From the NCBI RefSeq assembly GCF_050107595.1, contig NZ_JBNILH010000003.1, positions 372,001 through 436,000 on the forward strand: DNA of 64,000 bases, given 5' to 3'. Origin of the DNA: Bacillus_AB infantis_C (GTDB lineage: Bacteria > Bacillota > Bacilli > Bacillales > Cytobacillaceae). Shown one piece after another: positions 25,840 through 33,174 of the stretch. A model generated the notes under the pieces. It made no database searches and had not been told where the DNA came from. It worked only from the letters and a program-made list of their open reading frames with translations. Both the position numbers and the translations under genes were made by a program. Every line of letters begins with the position of its first letter. Position 1 is the first letter of the stretch.

Positions 25840-26244
25840 CTAACTTAATAGACATGAAATATTGCTGCTTTTGGAATAAACCACATATTTTGCTCCATAT
25901 GCGCAATAAAGGCGCATTGGATAGCCATGAACAGTGGCAGCGACAATGATAGGTGCACAAGTGCTGTTCCTGATGACCTTCAGCAGGATGCATGTTTCTG
26001 CAATCTCACTTTCAAAGACAATCACCTTCCTGAACCGCCCCTGGAGAATTAAGTATTCATCTTTGGGGCCGAACTCAACCACACGCTGATGGCCCCTGCT
26101 TTTTAAAGCTCTGATCACTTGAGGATCAGCTGAAACAAGGCAGCATGAATGCGAATCGCTCAAAAAGCTTTGTACCCGCAGGAGCACCTCTTCATTTGGA
26201 ATGCAGACAAGTATGGCATCCTCTGTTTGAGGCAAAGTCAACAT
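25840..26244 (-). CDS. Kdp-operon protein with possible nucleotide-binding fold, 134 aa
   Basis: The start MLTLPQTEDAILVCIPNEE is behind GGGAGG. The sequence alternates hydrophobic strands and helices (AILVCIPN, CCLVSADPQVIRALKSRG, RVVEFGPKDEYLIL, KVIVFESEIAETCILLKVI, APIIVAATVHGYP). The pattern resembles the Rossmann-like RCK/TrkA-N regulators of K+ transporters, but the GxGxxG loop is absent. It is the first well-supported gene after the c-di-AMP riboswitch and is 19 bases upstream of the 35-aa gene, so a role in Kdp function is likely. The family is not identified. Confidence 0.65.
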   Translation of the reverse strand: MLTLPQTEDAILVCIPNEEVLLRVQSFLSDSHSCCLVSADPQVIRALKSRGHQRVVEFGPKDEYLILQGRFRKVIVFESEIAETCILLKVIRNSTCAPIIVAATVHGYPMRLYCAYGAKYVVYSKSSNISCLLS

Positions 26245-26419
26245 AGTTACCTCCCTTCTTTTTTGAAAGTCCTCATTTACTCGTTGCCCAGAGATCATCA
26301 AAAAGCAATATTATGCCTGGAAATCATGAAAGCGTCTGTTCTCAGTTGTTTGACTGGAAATAAAAGCCAAATAACGAAAACAAAAATAGACCAATGATTA
26401 CTTCTCCCCCAATATGAAT

Positions 26420-26563
26420 TCAAGAGCGCAGATCATCCACATCTTCGTAAAGATGCAAAAATACTGCATGGAAAATCTCTTGTTCATTTGGAGAAAAAGC
26501 ATCCATTGGTCTACTTAACACCCAGCCGGCTGGCAGCAGCCCTCTATGTGTTCTGTCTTCCAT
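26420..26563 (-). CDS. Possible small protein, 47 aa
   Basis: An ATG-started frame encodes MEDRTHRGLLPAGWVLSRPM, then DAFSPNEQEIFHAVFLHLYE and an acidic VDDLRS ending. It lies in the leader between the riboswitch terminator and the first kdp-operon gene. The RBS is weak. The amphipathic second half looks protein-like, but this is not proven. Confidence 0.3.
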   Translation of the reverse strand: MEDRTHRGLLPAGWVLSRPMDAFSPNEQEIFHAVFLHLYEDVDDLRS

Positions 26564-26640
26564 GTTCACTTTTTCAAGATAGGCATAATAAAAAGACCTT
26601 CTTATTACTCAAGCTGCCTCGTTCGCTGTTTGGCACAACA

Positions 26641-26668
26641 AAAAAGGCCCCCTGAAAAGGCGGTCTTT
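26641..26668 (-). terminator. Expression-platform terminator of the kdp riboswitch
   Basis: On the minus strand AAAGACCGCC, a TTTTCA loop and GGGGGCC are followed by TTTTTTG, just after the riboswitch. c-di-AMP binding would favour this stem and switch the kdp operon off. Confidence 0.65.
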
Positions 26669-26671
26669 ATG

Positions 26672-26805
26672 ACCTCCTTCGCTTTAGCCGACGAAGTTAG
26701 CTGACGGGTAGGATGGCGAAAGAGTTTGAATCTCATCCCTTCTGCAATGGCAGAATTAACCCCTGTTGATTGGTTCCTCCGTTCTCGTCTCCGAGACTAG
26801 GCCGA
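26672..26805 (-). promoter_or_regulatory. c-di-AMP (ydaO-type) riboswitch upstream of kdp
   Basis: The minus strand contains the conserved blocks of the ydaO class in order: ACGGAGGAACCAA, GGGGTTAA, and CCCGTCAGCTAACTTCG. The class binds c-di-AMP and turns genes off. A c-di-AMP riboswitch in front of kdpFABC has been described in Bacillus thuringiensis. A promoter-like pair lies upstream (26840-26868) and a terminator follows. Confidence 0.88.
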
Positions 26806-26839
26806 ATATTGAGTTGTTTGATTGCTGTTTACGAAAGCA

Positions 26840-26868
26840 ATCGTACTCCTGCTCCTGGAAATTGTAAA
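26840..26868 (-). promoter_or_regulatory. Candidate promoter for the kdp transcript
   Basis: TTTACA and TACGAT are spaced by 17 bases on the minus strand, placing a start site shortly before the riboswitch. Confidence 0.45.
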
Positions 26869-26986
26869 TCAGAAGAAAATCCCATATTTGACTGTTTTCA
26901 GCGATATCGAGGATTTTTCTTAAAGTTTCCTCGCTAATTCTAACTAATTGGTCCTTTTTCAATGTTTTTTGAAATTCATATTTTTA

Positions 26987-27015
26987 TTGACTTTAGCAGC
27001 ACCCCTCACTAACAT
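26987..27015 (+). promoter_or_regulatory. Candidate promoter for the MpsC-family gene
   Basis: TTGACT and TAACAT are spaced by 17 bases, 50 bases before the TTG start. Confidence 0.5.
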
Positions 27016-27064
27016 ATACCTTGAAATTCGGTATAACTTTGAAAATCTCAGGGAGGAACTGGAA

Positions 27065-27433
27065 TTGCAATCTTCTAAACGACGATTAGAGGCTGAATTA
27101 AGCGAAGCTTTCATCAAGCTGCAAAGGGAGCTGATCGGCCGCGGGCCGCAGGAGACCAGGACTTATATTGTGGAGGATATGGTCATTGCCAGATTCAAAG
27201 GTGTCCTGACTGTGGAAGAAAAGCACTTGGTAGAACATGAAACCGGCAGGCAGCTTGTTAAAAAGATGCGGCAGGTTCTCAGAGAAATGTACAGTACGAA
27301 CTTTGAGGAGATAGTCGAAAAGCATACCAAATGCAAAGTCCTTTCAAGCCACAGTGACATCAGCACCAAAATGGGAGAACGCATGGAAGTGTTTGTGCTC
27401 GATAAGAACCTGGAAAAATGCCTTGAACATTAA
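27065..27433 (+). CDS. MpsC / DUF2294-family protein
   Basis: The 122-residue protein begins MQSSKRRLEAELSEAFIKLQ from a TTG with GGGAGG eight bases upstream. The middle (RELIGRGPQETRTYIVEDMV and IARFKGVLTVEEKHLV) and the C-terminal VFVLDKNLEKCLEH match the DUF2294/MpsC pattern. In S. aureus mpsABC forms a membrane-potential and bicarbonate system; solitary copies in Bacillus have no assigned role. It lies between the kdp riboswitch promoter (divergent) and the tandem riboswitches of the glutamine synthetase gene. Read-through into the latter would place it upstream of the same leader. Confidence 0.75.
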   Translation: MQSSKRRLEAELSEAFIKLQRELIGRGPQETRTYIVEDMVIARFKGVLTVEEKHLVEHETGRQLVKKMRQVLREMYSTNFEEIVEKHTKCKVLSSHSDISTKMGERMEVFVLDKNLEKCLEH

Positions 27434-27572
27434 AAAAGCTGTATTTCTTTGAAAAAGAGAGCATTTCCGAGAAAAGTGGATTTTCCCAGTTAAATTTAAT
27501 CCTAATTTCTTATTTTCCGGGTTTTTCCTTTGCGCTAGTGGGGAGTATGATAAATTCTAATTCTGACCTGAT

Positions 27573-27692
27573 CCGCTGAATCCATACAGAACGGAGGAAC
27601 CAACCGATTATTCCAGAATAATCATGGGGTGAAGCTGCAAGGCCGGGGGACTTCTGCCTTCCGAACCCGTCAGCTAACTTCGTAAGCGTTGC
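27573..27692 (+). promoter_or_regulatory. c-di-AMP (ydaO-type) riboswitch, tandem copy 1
   Basis: The conserved blocks CGCTGAATCC, ACGGAGGAACCAA, GGGGTGAAGC, CTTCCGAACCCGTCAGCTAA and CTTCGTAAGCG are all present, with the first and last closing the outer stem. No terminator directly follows this copy. A TATGAT at 27546 may be its -10 box. Confidence 0.92.
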
Positions 27693-27747
27693 AGGAGAGA
27701 GGAGCGATATCCATCCAGCCAGCCTGATTACAAATAAATAACACTGA

Positions 27748-27872
27748 AACGCTGAATCTTATAGAGCGGGGGAACCAACTTTTGACTGCAGGCCGCAGTC
27801 TTGGGGTGAAGCCATGAATGGCAGGGAGACTCTTACCTTCCTAATCCGACAGCTAACTCCGTAAGCGTTGTT
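27748..27872 (+). promoter_or_regulatory. c-di-AMP (ydaO-type) riboswitch, tandem copy 2
   Basis: The same blocks recur 175 bases downstream: CGCTGAATCTT, GCGGGGGAACCAA, TTGGGGTGAAGCC, ATCCGACAGCTAACTC and CGTAAGCG. The terminator at 27921-27956 follows. Confidence 0.92.
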
Positions 27873-27920
27873 TAAGAGAGTGATCGTTGCCATAATAGCA
27901 CACGTTTGTTTACCTGTGCC

Positions 27921-27956
27921 AAAGCTGCGGAGAATACTCTCTGCAGCTTTTTTAAT
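27921..27956 (+). terminator. Riboswitch-controlled attenuator before glutamine synthetase
   Basis: AAGCTGCGGAGA and TCTCTGCAGCTT form a 12-bp stem (one mismatch) with a 4-base loop, followed by TTTTTAA. It ends before the GTG start at 27979, so it is a leader attenuator. Confidence 0.88.
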
Positions 27957-27978
27957 TTCTGTAAAGGGGATAGTATCG

Positions 27979-29325
27979 GTGACTCAAGTGTCAGAGCAAA
28001 ATAAAAATTATATTGAAATAAAAGAAGCACAGAAAAAATATCATATTGAACTTCTTCATCTTCAATTTGTTGATTTAGAAGGAATCCTTAAGCATGTAAC
28101 TATTACCTTTGATCAGCTGGACGATGCCTTAGAGGGAAAAATCATGTTCGATGGCTCCTCCATACAGGGATTCAGCCCTATCAACCAATCAGACTTATAC
28201 CTTAAGCCGGACATAAACACTTTTTCCGTCATTCCATGGTCGATAGAAGAAGGATATAGTGAAGCCAGGCTTTTGTGCAGTGTGGCTAATCCTGATGGCA
28301 CCCCATTTGAGGGTGACCCCCGCAATGTGCTGAAGAGGACGATTGAGAAAGCGGCAAGCTATGGTTATTCAATCAGCATCGGCCCGGAACTGGAATTCTT
28401 CTTATTTGCGATGGATGAGGAGGGCAATCCTACGACAGTACCGCAGGATAGCGGAGGATATTTCGAGCCGGCCCATGATCTGGGTGAAAAAGTCCGTTTG
28501 GAAATCTACCGGACCCTAAAGGCCATGGGATTTAAGATTGAGGCCTCCCACCATGAGGTAGCTATGGGCCAGCATGAAATTAACTTTAAGTTCATGGATG
28601 CCCTGGCTTCAGCCGACAATGCCACCACCTATAAATGGGTCGTGAAAAATATCGCAAAAAACTTTAACCTGCACGCCTCCTTTATGCCAAAGCCGCTTCA
28701 GGGGTTAAACGGTTCCGGCATGCATGTGAATATCTCACTGTTCAAAGACGGGCAGAATTCATTTTTTAAAGAAAATGATCCCAACGGCCTCTCGGAAGAT
28801 ACTTATTATTTCATAAACGGCCTGATGAAAAACATCGTGTCCCTTACAGCCATCACAAATCCAACCGTCAATTCCTATAAGAGGCTTGTCCCTGGGTTTG
28901 AAGCGCCTTGCTATATGGCCTGGTCCACGTGCAACCGGTCCACGCTGATCAGGATTCCCTCATCACGTGGAGCCGCAACAAGAGTGGAAGCACGCCACCC
29001 CGATCCATGTGCAAACCCTTACCTGGCTTATGCGGTGATTGCAGAAGCAGGGCTGGAAGGAATTCAATTAAAGCAAAGGCCTGTAGAGCCCATTAATGAA
29101 GACATATACAGCATGCCTCAAACCAAAAGAAAAATGCTCCGGATCAGCCACTTACCGGACAATTTGGAAACGGCACTCGATCTTATGGCAGACAGTTCTC
29201 TCGCAAGAAAAATTCTGGGCGATCACGTTTTCCGGAAGTTCATTTCTCTAAAAAGAGCCGAATGGAAGGAATACCGGAACACAGTTCACGACTGGGAGCT
29301 TAAGAGGTATCAGATGAAGTTTTGA
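27979..29325 (+). CDS. Glutamine synthetase, type I paralogue
   Basis: The 448-residue enzyme has the GS-I pattern: FDGSSIQGF, GPELEFFLFAMDEEGN, EASHHEVAMGQHEINFKF, NGSGMHVNISLF, NSYKRLVPGFEAPCYMAW and SSRGAATRVEARHPDPCANP. It makes glutamine from glutamate, ammonia and ATP. It is clearly diverged from housekeeping Bacillus GlnA. At the place of Arg62 of B. subtilis GlnA (FVRIEESD), needed for feedback inhibition, it has FSPINQSD. The start is GTG behind AAAGGGGA; an upstream in-frame extension lies in the riboswitch leader. No glnR is adjacent. Control is by two c-di-AMP riboswitches and an attenuator, an unusual arrangement. Confidence 0.92.
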   Translation: MTQVSEQNKNYIEIKEAQKKYHIELLHLQFVDLEGILKHVTITFDQLDDALEGKIMFDGSSIQGFSPINQSDLYLKPDINTFSVIPWSIEEGYSEARLLCSVANPDGTPFEGDPRNVLKRTIEKAASYGYSISIGPELEFFLFAMDEEGNPTTVPQDSGGYFEPAHDLGEKVRLEIYRTLKAMGFKIEASHHEVAMGQHEINFKFMDALASADNATTYKWVVKNIAKNFNLHASFMPKPLQGLNGSGMHVNISLFKDGQNSFFKENDPNGLSEDTYYFINGLMKNIVSLTAITNPTVNSYKRLVPGFEAPCYMAWSTCNRSTLIRIPSSRGAATRVEARHPDPCANPYLAYAVIAEAGLEGIQLKQRPVEPINEDIYSMPQTKRKMLRISHLPDNLETALDLMADSSLARKILGDHVFRKFISLKRAEWKEYRNTVHDWELKRYQMKF

Positions 29326-29329
29326 ATGA

Positions 29330-29351
29330 GCCAAGGGGACAGGTCCCTTGG
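29330..29351. repeat. Palindromic element, copy 8 (single arm)
   Basis: A single arm, GCCAAGGGGACAGGTCCC followed by TTGG, lies four bases after the glutamine synthetase stop and two bases from the stop of the convergent gene. Confidence 0.75.
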
Positions 29352-29352
29352 T

Positions 29353-29550
29353 TTATTTTCTCCCTAACATCTGATCCTGCTGATCCCTCCTGACAGCTAA
29401 AACTAAAGCAGCAAACCAGCCAATCAAACTCCACCCTAAAAATAGATTTATAAAGTATATTAAAACTCTATTAGACTTATTTCTTCTCTTTGCTATGATG
29501 CTTGGGATAAAATAAAAAAATGTCCCGATAAGTAAAGGTATAATTTCCAT
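29353..29550 (-). CDS. Superinfection-immunity-like small membrane protein
   Basis: The 65-residue protein has two membrane helices (PLLIGTFFYFIPSIIA and FINLFLGWSLIGWFAALVLAV) with a basic RRNKSN loop between, the pattern of the T4 Imm-like superinfection immunity family. Chromosomal copies are common in bacilli and need not act against phage. The start is ATG behind GGAGAGA. It is convergent with the glutamine synthetase gene. Confidence 0.7.
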   Translation of the reverse strand: MEIIPLLIGTFFYFIPSIIAKRRNKSNRVLIYFINLFLGWSLIGWFAALVLAVRRDQQDQMLGRK

Positions 29551-29568
29551 TTAATTTCTCTCCTTTAG

Positions 29569-29629
29569 GCCAGGGGGACAGGTTCGTTGGCCCAGCTTCA
29601 AAAAGAGCCAAGGGACCTGTCCCCCTGGT
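29569..29629 (+). repeat. Palindromic element, copy 9 (full)
   Basis: The arms flank CAGCTTCAAAAAGAG. It lies five bases after the GNAT gene stop (minus strand), placed as a terminator for it. Confidence 0.85.
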
Positions 29630-29633
29630 TTAG

Positions 29634-30110
29634 CTAGTTCAGTATAAACTCCATTTTTCTACTCTTCGTTGTCATCCCGATTGACCTGTAAAATTCAATG
29701 GCAGAAGTATTTTCCTCAGATACTCCCAATTCAATACTATCGACTTGGAGGCTTCTTCCAAAACCGAAGACATGTTCAGTAAGTTTTTTCCCGATACCTT
29801 TCTTTCTATATGCTTCAGCAACACACAAACTCTTTATATATAATATCTTCCTCGCCTTTACAAAAGTATTTTCAATTATTTCTTCTTCCTTTGCCACTGT
29901 AACGCCGACTATATCATTAGAAATCACAGCCACAAAAATATGGTGTTTGCCATCAATTAATTGGCTTTCAAAAAACTCCTGTTCGACTGGAGTGGAATTT
30001 TCCTTGTACAAATCAGGCCTGACAAAAACATGGAATTCATGAACCTGCCTAAATAATGGAAGCAATGTCTCATAATCACTTTGAATGGCATTTCGAATAT
30101 GTATATTCAT
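29634..30110 (-). CDS. GNAT-family N-acetyltransferase
   Basis: The 158-residue protein has the GNAT core: IRNAIQSDYETLLPLFRQVH at the start, the strand KILYIKSLCVAEAYRKKGIG with the acetyl-CoA pyrophosphate loop (RKKGIGKKL), and ENTSAIEFYRSIGM at the end. The substrate is unknown. The start follows GAGAGGG. The next gene upstream is the IS-disrupted small gene. Confidence 0.85.
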   Translation of the reverse strand: MNIHIRNAIQSDYETLLPLFRQVHEFHVFVRPDLYKENSTPVEQEFFESQLIDGKHHIFVAVISNDIVGVTVAKEEEIIENTFVKARKILYIKSLCVAEAYRKKGIGKKLTEHVFGFGRSLQVDSIELGVSEENTSAIEFYRSIGMTTKSRKMEFILN

Positions 30111-30456
30111 ATTTTCCCTCTCATTAATTTTCTAAAGGTATCCAGCCCTATTGTTTTATAAGAAAAGCCACCGAAGTTAGCCGCTGATCTGAAATATTCT
30201 ATTCTTACAAGAAGGCTGACCCTAGTGTAAAAATAAAATCGAGTCCCAGGTCTTCAGCTCAGTAAACGGATTCTTTAGTCTATATGACTATTCCACTATT
30301 CCCATTACCTATTACTAAAAACCAAAGCATTATCAACAAAGACCTTGCAGTTTACTGTAAAAATACCGCCAAGGGTCACCTTTATGTTTCTGGTTAAACT
30401 ATCATTGCCTTTAAGTACACCTTCCAGAGTGGCTCTAACTGCCATACCTAAATTCT

Positions 30457-31845
30457 GATGGTGTATAAAAGTATGTGTAAGACCTTTTTCTAGACAAATA
30501 AAAAAGGACAAAGTACCCTCTGAGTTATCACCACAATAACCATAGGAGAGGAGCACTTTATCCATGCCCCATTTTAACATAGACGACCTTGATTTTGCCA
30601 ATATCCTTAAACTTTCTATGCAGGACCTCCTTAAAGAGAAAGCAGAAAATATCTTGCGTGAAGAGATAAAGAATGTCCTAGAAAATGAGCCTGTCGGCGA
30701 AGAAAACTCCCGTAATGGGTACTATTCACGGACTCTTGACACCATTTATGGCCGGATTGAGGATCTGGCAGTTCCCCGTGATCGTAAGGGCGATTTTACT
30801 ACCCAAATGTTCGAACCCTATCAAAGACGTATGGTGGCCGTAGATGAACTCGTTGTCCAGCTCTATCAACATGGAGTTGGTGTTCGGCAGGTTGGGCTGA
30901 TCATGAAAAGTCTGCTTGGTGAACAATATTCCCCAGGGACAATCTCCAATATCACTTCGGCTGTTATGGAGGACATTATTGAATGGCAGAATCGGCCTCT
31001 GAAGAAACGTTACTGTGCTTTATTTCTTGATGCGCTATTCGTAAAAGTCCGCAGAGATACTGTAGGCAAAGAGGCTGTTTATATTGTTTTAGGTATTAAT
31101 CCAGAAGGCCATCGGGAAATCCTTGGATTTTATGTAGGCGGAGTGGAATCATCAAACGGCTGGCAGGAAATCCTTCTGGACTTACGTAAAAGAGGCGTCC
31201 AGGAAGTGTTAGTTGGCGTATTTGATGGACTTCCAGGTCTCGAAGAGGCCTTTAAATCCATTTTTCCAAAAGCTGATGTTCAACGCTGCGTCGTTCATAA
31301 GGTACGTTCCACCATGAATAAAGCACGAAAAAAAGATCAGGCAGAGCTAAGCTTGGATTTAAAAAGAGTATACACTTCAAGCACATTCGAAGAAGCAGAG
31401 AAAGTGTTGAAAGAGATTAAGGAGAAATGGAAAAAGACTTATAGCCGGGAACTGGCTTCATGGGAAGAGGACCTCCCAGTCCTCCTAACTTTTTTACACT
31501 ACCCTGAAGAAATACAAAAGTATATATACACGACAAACCTAATAGAGCGTACCAATAAGGAAGTGCGTAAGAGGTTAAAGACTATGAACAGCCTACCTAA
31601 TATTGAAGCAGCCGAGAAGATTATATACCTTACTTCTATCGATTATAATGAACGGTGGGCAAGAAGGAAGCTAGGTGGGTTTGGCTTGGCCTATGAAGCA
31701 ATAGTGACTATGTTTGATCAGCGATATCCAAAATCGTAAAAAGCATAGTCAGTGAGTCAGGCAGCCTCGGCTGCCTGACTCCCCCTAAACTAAATAACGA
31801 TAACTCATGAAGTGCATATGCTTACACATAATTCTTGACGGAACC
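30457..31845 (+). mobile_element. Intact IS256-family insertion sequence, 1389 bp
   Basis: The ends are GATGGTGTATAAAAGTATGT (left) and, reading inward from the right, GGTTCCGTCAAGAATTATGT. Both run into ATGTGTAAG and agree in most flanking positions, as IS256-family inverted repeats do. The element is bounded by an 8-bp direct repeat TAAATTCT (30449-30456 and 31846-31853), the usual duplication size for this family. It carries one intact transposase gene. Confidence 0.9.
30564..31739 (+). CDS. IS256-family transposase
   Basis: The 391-residue transposase shows the DDE residues Asp156 (FLDALFVKV), Asp221 (VFDGLPGL) and Glu328 (TTNLIERTNKEVRKR), and the C/H motif RCVVHKVR between the second and third acidic residues. 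All are at family-typical spacing. The frame is uninterrupted, so the element may be active. The start ATG lies a little after GAGAGGAG. The gene occupies nearly the whole element. Confidence 0.96.
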   Translation: MPHFNIDDLDFANILKLSMQDLLKEKAENILREEIKNVLENEPVGEENSRNGYYSRTLDTIYGRIEDLAVPRDRKGDFTTQMFEPYQRRMVAVDELVVQLYQHGVGVRQVGLIMKSLLGEQYSPGTISNITSAVMEDIIEWQNRPLKKRYCALFLDALFVKVRRDTVGKEAVYIVLGINPEGHREILGFYVGGVESSNGWQEILLDLRKRGVQEVLVGVFDGLPGLEEAFKSIFPKADVQRCVVHKVRSTMNKARKKDQAELSLDLKRVYTSSTFEEAEKVLKEIKEKWKKTYSRELASWEEDLPVLLTFLHYPEEIQKYIYTTNLIERTNKEVRKRLKTMNSLPNIEAAEKIIYLTSIDYNERWARRKLGGFGLAYEAIVTMFDQRYPKS

Positions 31846-32013
31846 TAAATTCTCATCCTGTAATTTACCATCAACATATAACTTCTCACCATAAAACCAG
31901 GAATTAACCACTTGAATATGGTGTCCCTCATATTTAAAATCAAACACTTTCTTCATGTTGAATTCCTCCTCTCCCTTTAGAGTATACGAGTTGAAATACA
32001 ATAAGTTCCAAAG

Positions 32014-32075
32014 AGCCAGGGGGACAGGTCCCTTGGCCCATCTTCAAAAAAAGCCGAGGGACCCGTCCCCCTGGC
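32014..32075 (+). repeat. Palindromic element, copy 10 (full)
   Basis: The arms flank CATCTTCAAAAAAAGCC. It lies ten bases after the stop of the 32086-32430 gene (minus strand). Confidence 0.85.
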
Positions 32076-32085
32076 CCGGAATATC

Positions 32086-32430
32086 TTAGAATATCAATTC
32101 ATGGGTTCGCCCCGTAACAAACATGTACAGTCCGAATATAGATAGAACCATTCCCAGATAAAACGTCCAGCAGTTGTCTTCTTTATCACTGTCAAAAGTA
32201 AAAAAGGTTATGGAACAAAAGAGAAGATTTATAACAGGAATAAAGCCGTATTGATGTCCAATAGCAAACGCGACGCCCCCCATAATCAGCCCGATAATCC
32301 CATACGGATTCTGCCCTTTAATTCTTTCAATATACTCCTTCTCTTGTTCAGACAAACCCTCATGCCTGTCCCCGAAAATGTCCATATGCTTCATCCTATT
32401 AAGGAAATGAATCAATTTACCAAATGTCAT
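32086..32430 (-). CDS. Membrane protein, 114 aa, unknown
   Basis: The start follows GCAGGTGAGA. A charged N-terminal third (GDRHEGLSEQEKEYIERIKG) precedes three hydrophobic stretches: YGIIGLIMGGVAFAIGHQYG, VINLLFCSITFFTF and FYLGMVLSIFGLYMFVTG. That suggests a cytoplasmic head and a small membrane domain. I know no named family. It lies between two full palindromic element copies. Confidence 0.6.
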   Translation of the reverse strand: MTFGKLIHFLNRMKHMDIFGDRHEGLSEQEKEYIERIKGQNPYGIIGLIMGGVAFAIGHQYGFIPVINLLFCSITFFTFDSDKEDNCWTFYLGMVLSIFGLYMFVTGRTHELIF

Positions 32431-32450
32431 ATTCTCACCTGCTTAAGAAG

Positions 32451-32512
32451 GCCGCAGGGACAGGACCCCTGGCCCAGTCTAAAAAAAGAGCCAAGGGACC
32501 TGTCCCTCTGGT
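32451..32512 (+). repeat. Palindromic element, copy 11 (full)
   Basis: The arms flank CAGTCTAAAAAAAGAG. It lies two bases after the stop of the GNAT gene at 32515-32970 (minus strand). Confidence 0.85.
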
Positions 32513-32514
32513 TC

Positions 32515-32970
32515 TTACCTATGCCCATCTTTACGGGCCTGTATATATCCATAATAAGCACAGGTGCCATTTTGGGATAAGTCTTTCACTTCAAAGCCGC
32601 AGGTCTCATAGAATTTGAAATTGTTTGCTGAGGTATGCGCGAACCAATCACCATGGGGGAGCTTCTGTACACAGAGTTCAACAAGCTTCTTCCCTATGCC
32701 TCTTCCGCGATATTCTGATAGAACAGCTAAATCCATTATATTGGCAGCCATGATTTGATCAGAAATCACACGTACCATAGCAATCATTCTGTTCTGATCC
32801 CAAACTGTAAATGCCCAGGTTGAGTTCTGAAATATCAAAGTAAACTTCTCTTTTTGCCAGGATGGCGTATTCCTTGCCCATCCAGCATCTTCAAAAATTG
32901 CCTCAGCCTGGTCAGCAGGAACCTCCTCAGTGCCTTCTCTAATGACCAACCCATTGAAATATTGATACAT
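32515..32970 (-). CDS. GNAT-family N-acetyltransferase
   Basis: The 151-residue protein has the GNAT core strand IMDLAVLSEYRGRGIGKKLV with the acetyl-CoA loop RGRGIG, and the late NNFKFYETCGFEVKD motif. The N-terminal EEVPADQAEAIFEDAGW is common in small Bacillus GNATs. The start follows AAAGGGGG. The substrate is unknown. Confidence 0.88.
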   Translation of the reverse strand: MYQYFNGLVIREGTEEVPADQAEAIFEDAGWARNTPSWQKEKFTLIFQNSTWAFTVWDQNRMIAMVRVISDQIMAANIMDLAVLSEYRGRGIGKKLVELCVQKLPHGDWFAHTSANNFKFYETCGFEVKDLSQNGTCAYYGYIQARKDGHR

Positions 32971-33044
32971 GAGCAGTCCCCCTTTATATAATGCTTAACC
33001 AAATTTATTCTCGGTGCTGGGTGGAATTCCCTTTAATTTTTTGC

Positions 33045-33110
33045 AGCCACAAGTACAGGTCCTATGGCTCACTCTTAAAAAAAGGTGCCAAGGGACCTGT
33101 CCCCATGGCT
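33045..33110 (+). repeat. Palindromic element, copy 12 (full, left arm degenerate)
   Basis: The left arm GCCACAAGTACAGGTCC is worn; the right arm GGGACCTGTCCCCATGGC is good. The spacer is CTCTTAAAAAAAGGTG. It lies between divergent genes, so it is not a 3'-end terminator. Confidence 0.75.
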
Positions 33111-33174
33111 CACATTGGAAATGAATTGCCACAATGTGTAAAATACAGAAAAAGAGATTAAAAGGAGTATATCT

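Larger units (their letters stand above)
30305..31956 (-). pseudogene. 84-codon gene split by an IS256-family insertion
   Basis: The 5' part starts at 31956 (ATG behind GAGAGGAGG) and reads MKKVFDFKYEGHHIQVVNSW, then FYGEKLYVDGKLQDENL. The IS enters there. The 3' part, 30305-30456, continues GMAVRATLEGVLKGNDSLTR, then NIKVTLGGIFTVNCKVFVD and NALVFSNR. Removing the element and one 8-bp repeat gives exactly 85 codons in frame, with DENLGMA at the join. The intact protein is small, soluble and beta-rich, of unknown family. Confidence 0.9.

Noticed and set aside
26756..26962. Minus-strand open frame of 68 codons upstream of kdp
   Set aside because: No ribosome site, and its 3' third is riboswitch sequence; it also overlaps the probable kdp promoter.
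27868..27978. N-terminal extension of the glutamine synthetase
   Set aside because: It would be encoded by the end of the second riboswitch and the attenuator stem; the GTG at 27979 has a good RBS and family-like N-terminus.
30160..30250. Possible fourth c-di-AMP riboswitch on the minus strand
   Set aside because: GGCTAACTTCGGTGGC resembles the 3' block, but the GGAACC and GGGGTGAA blocks are missing.
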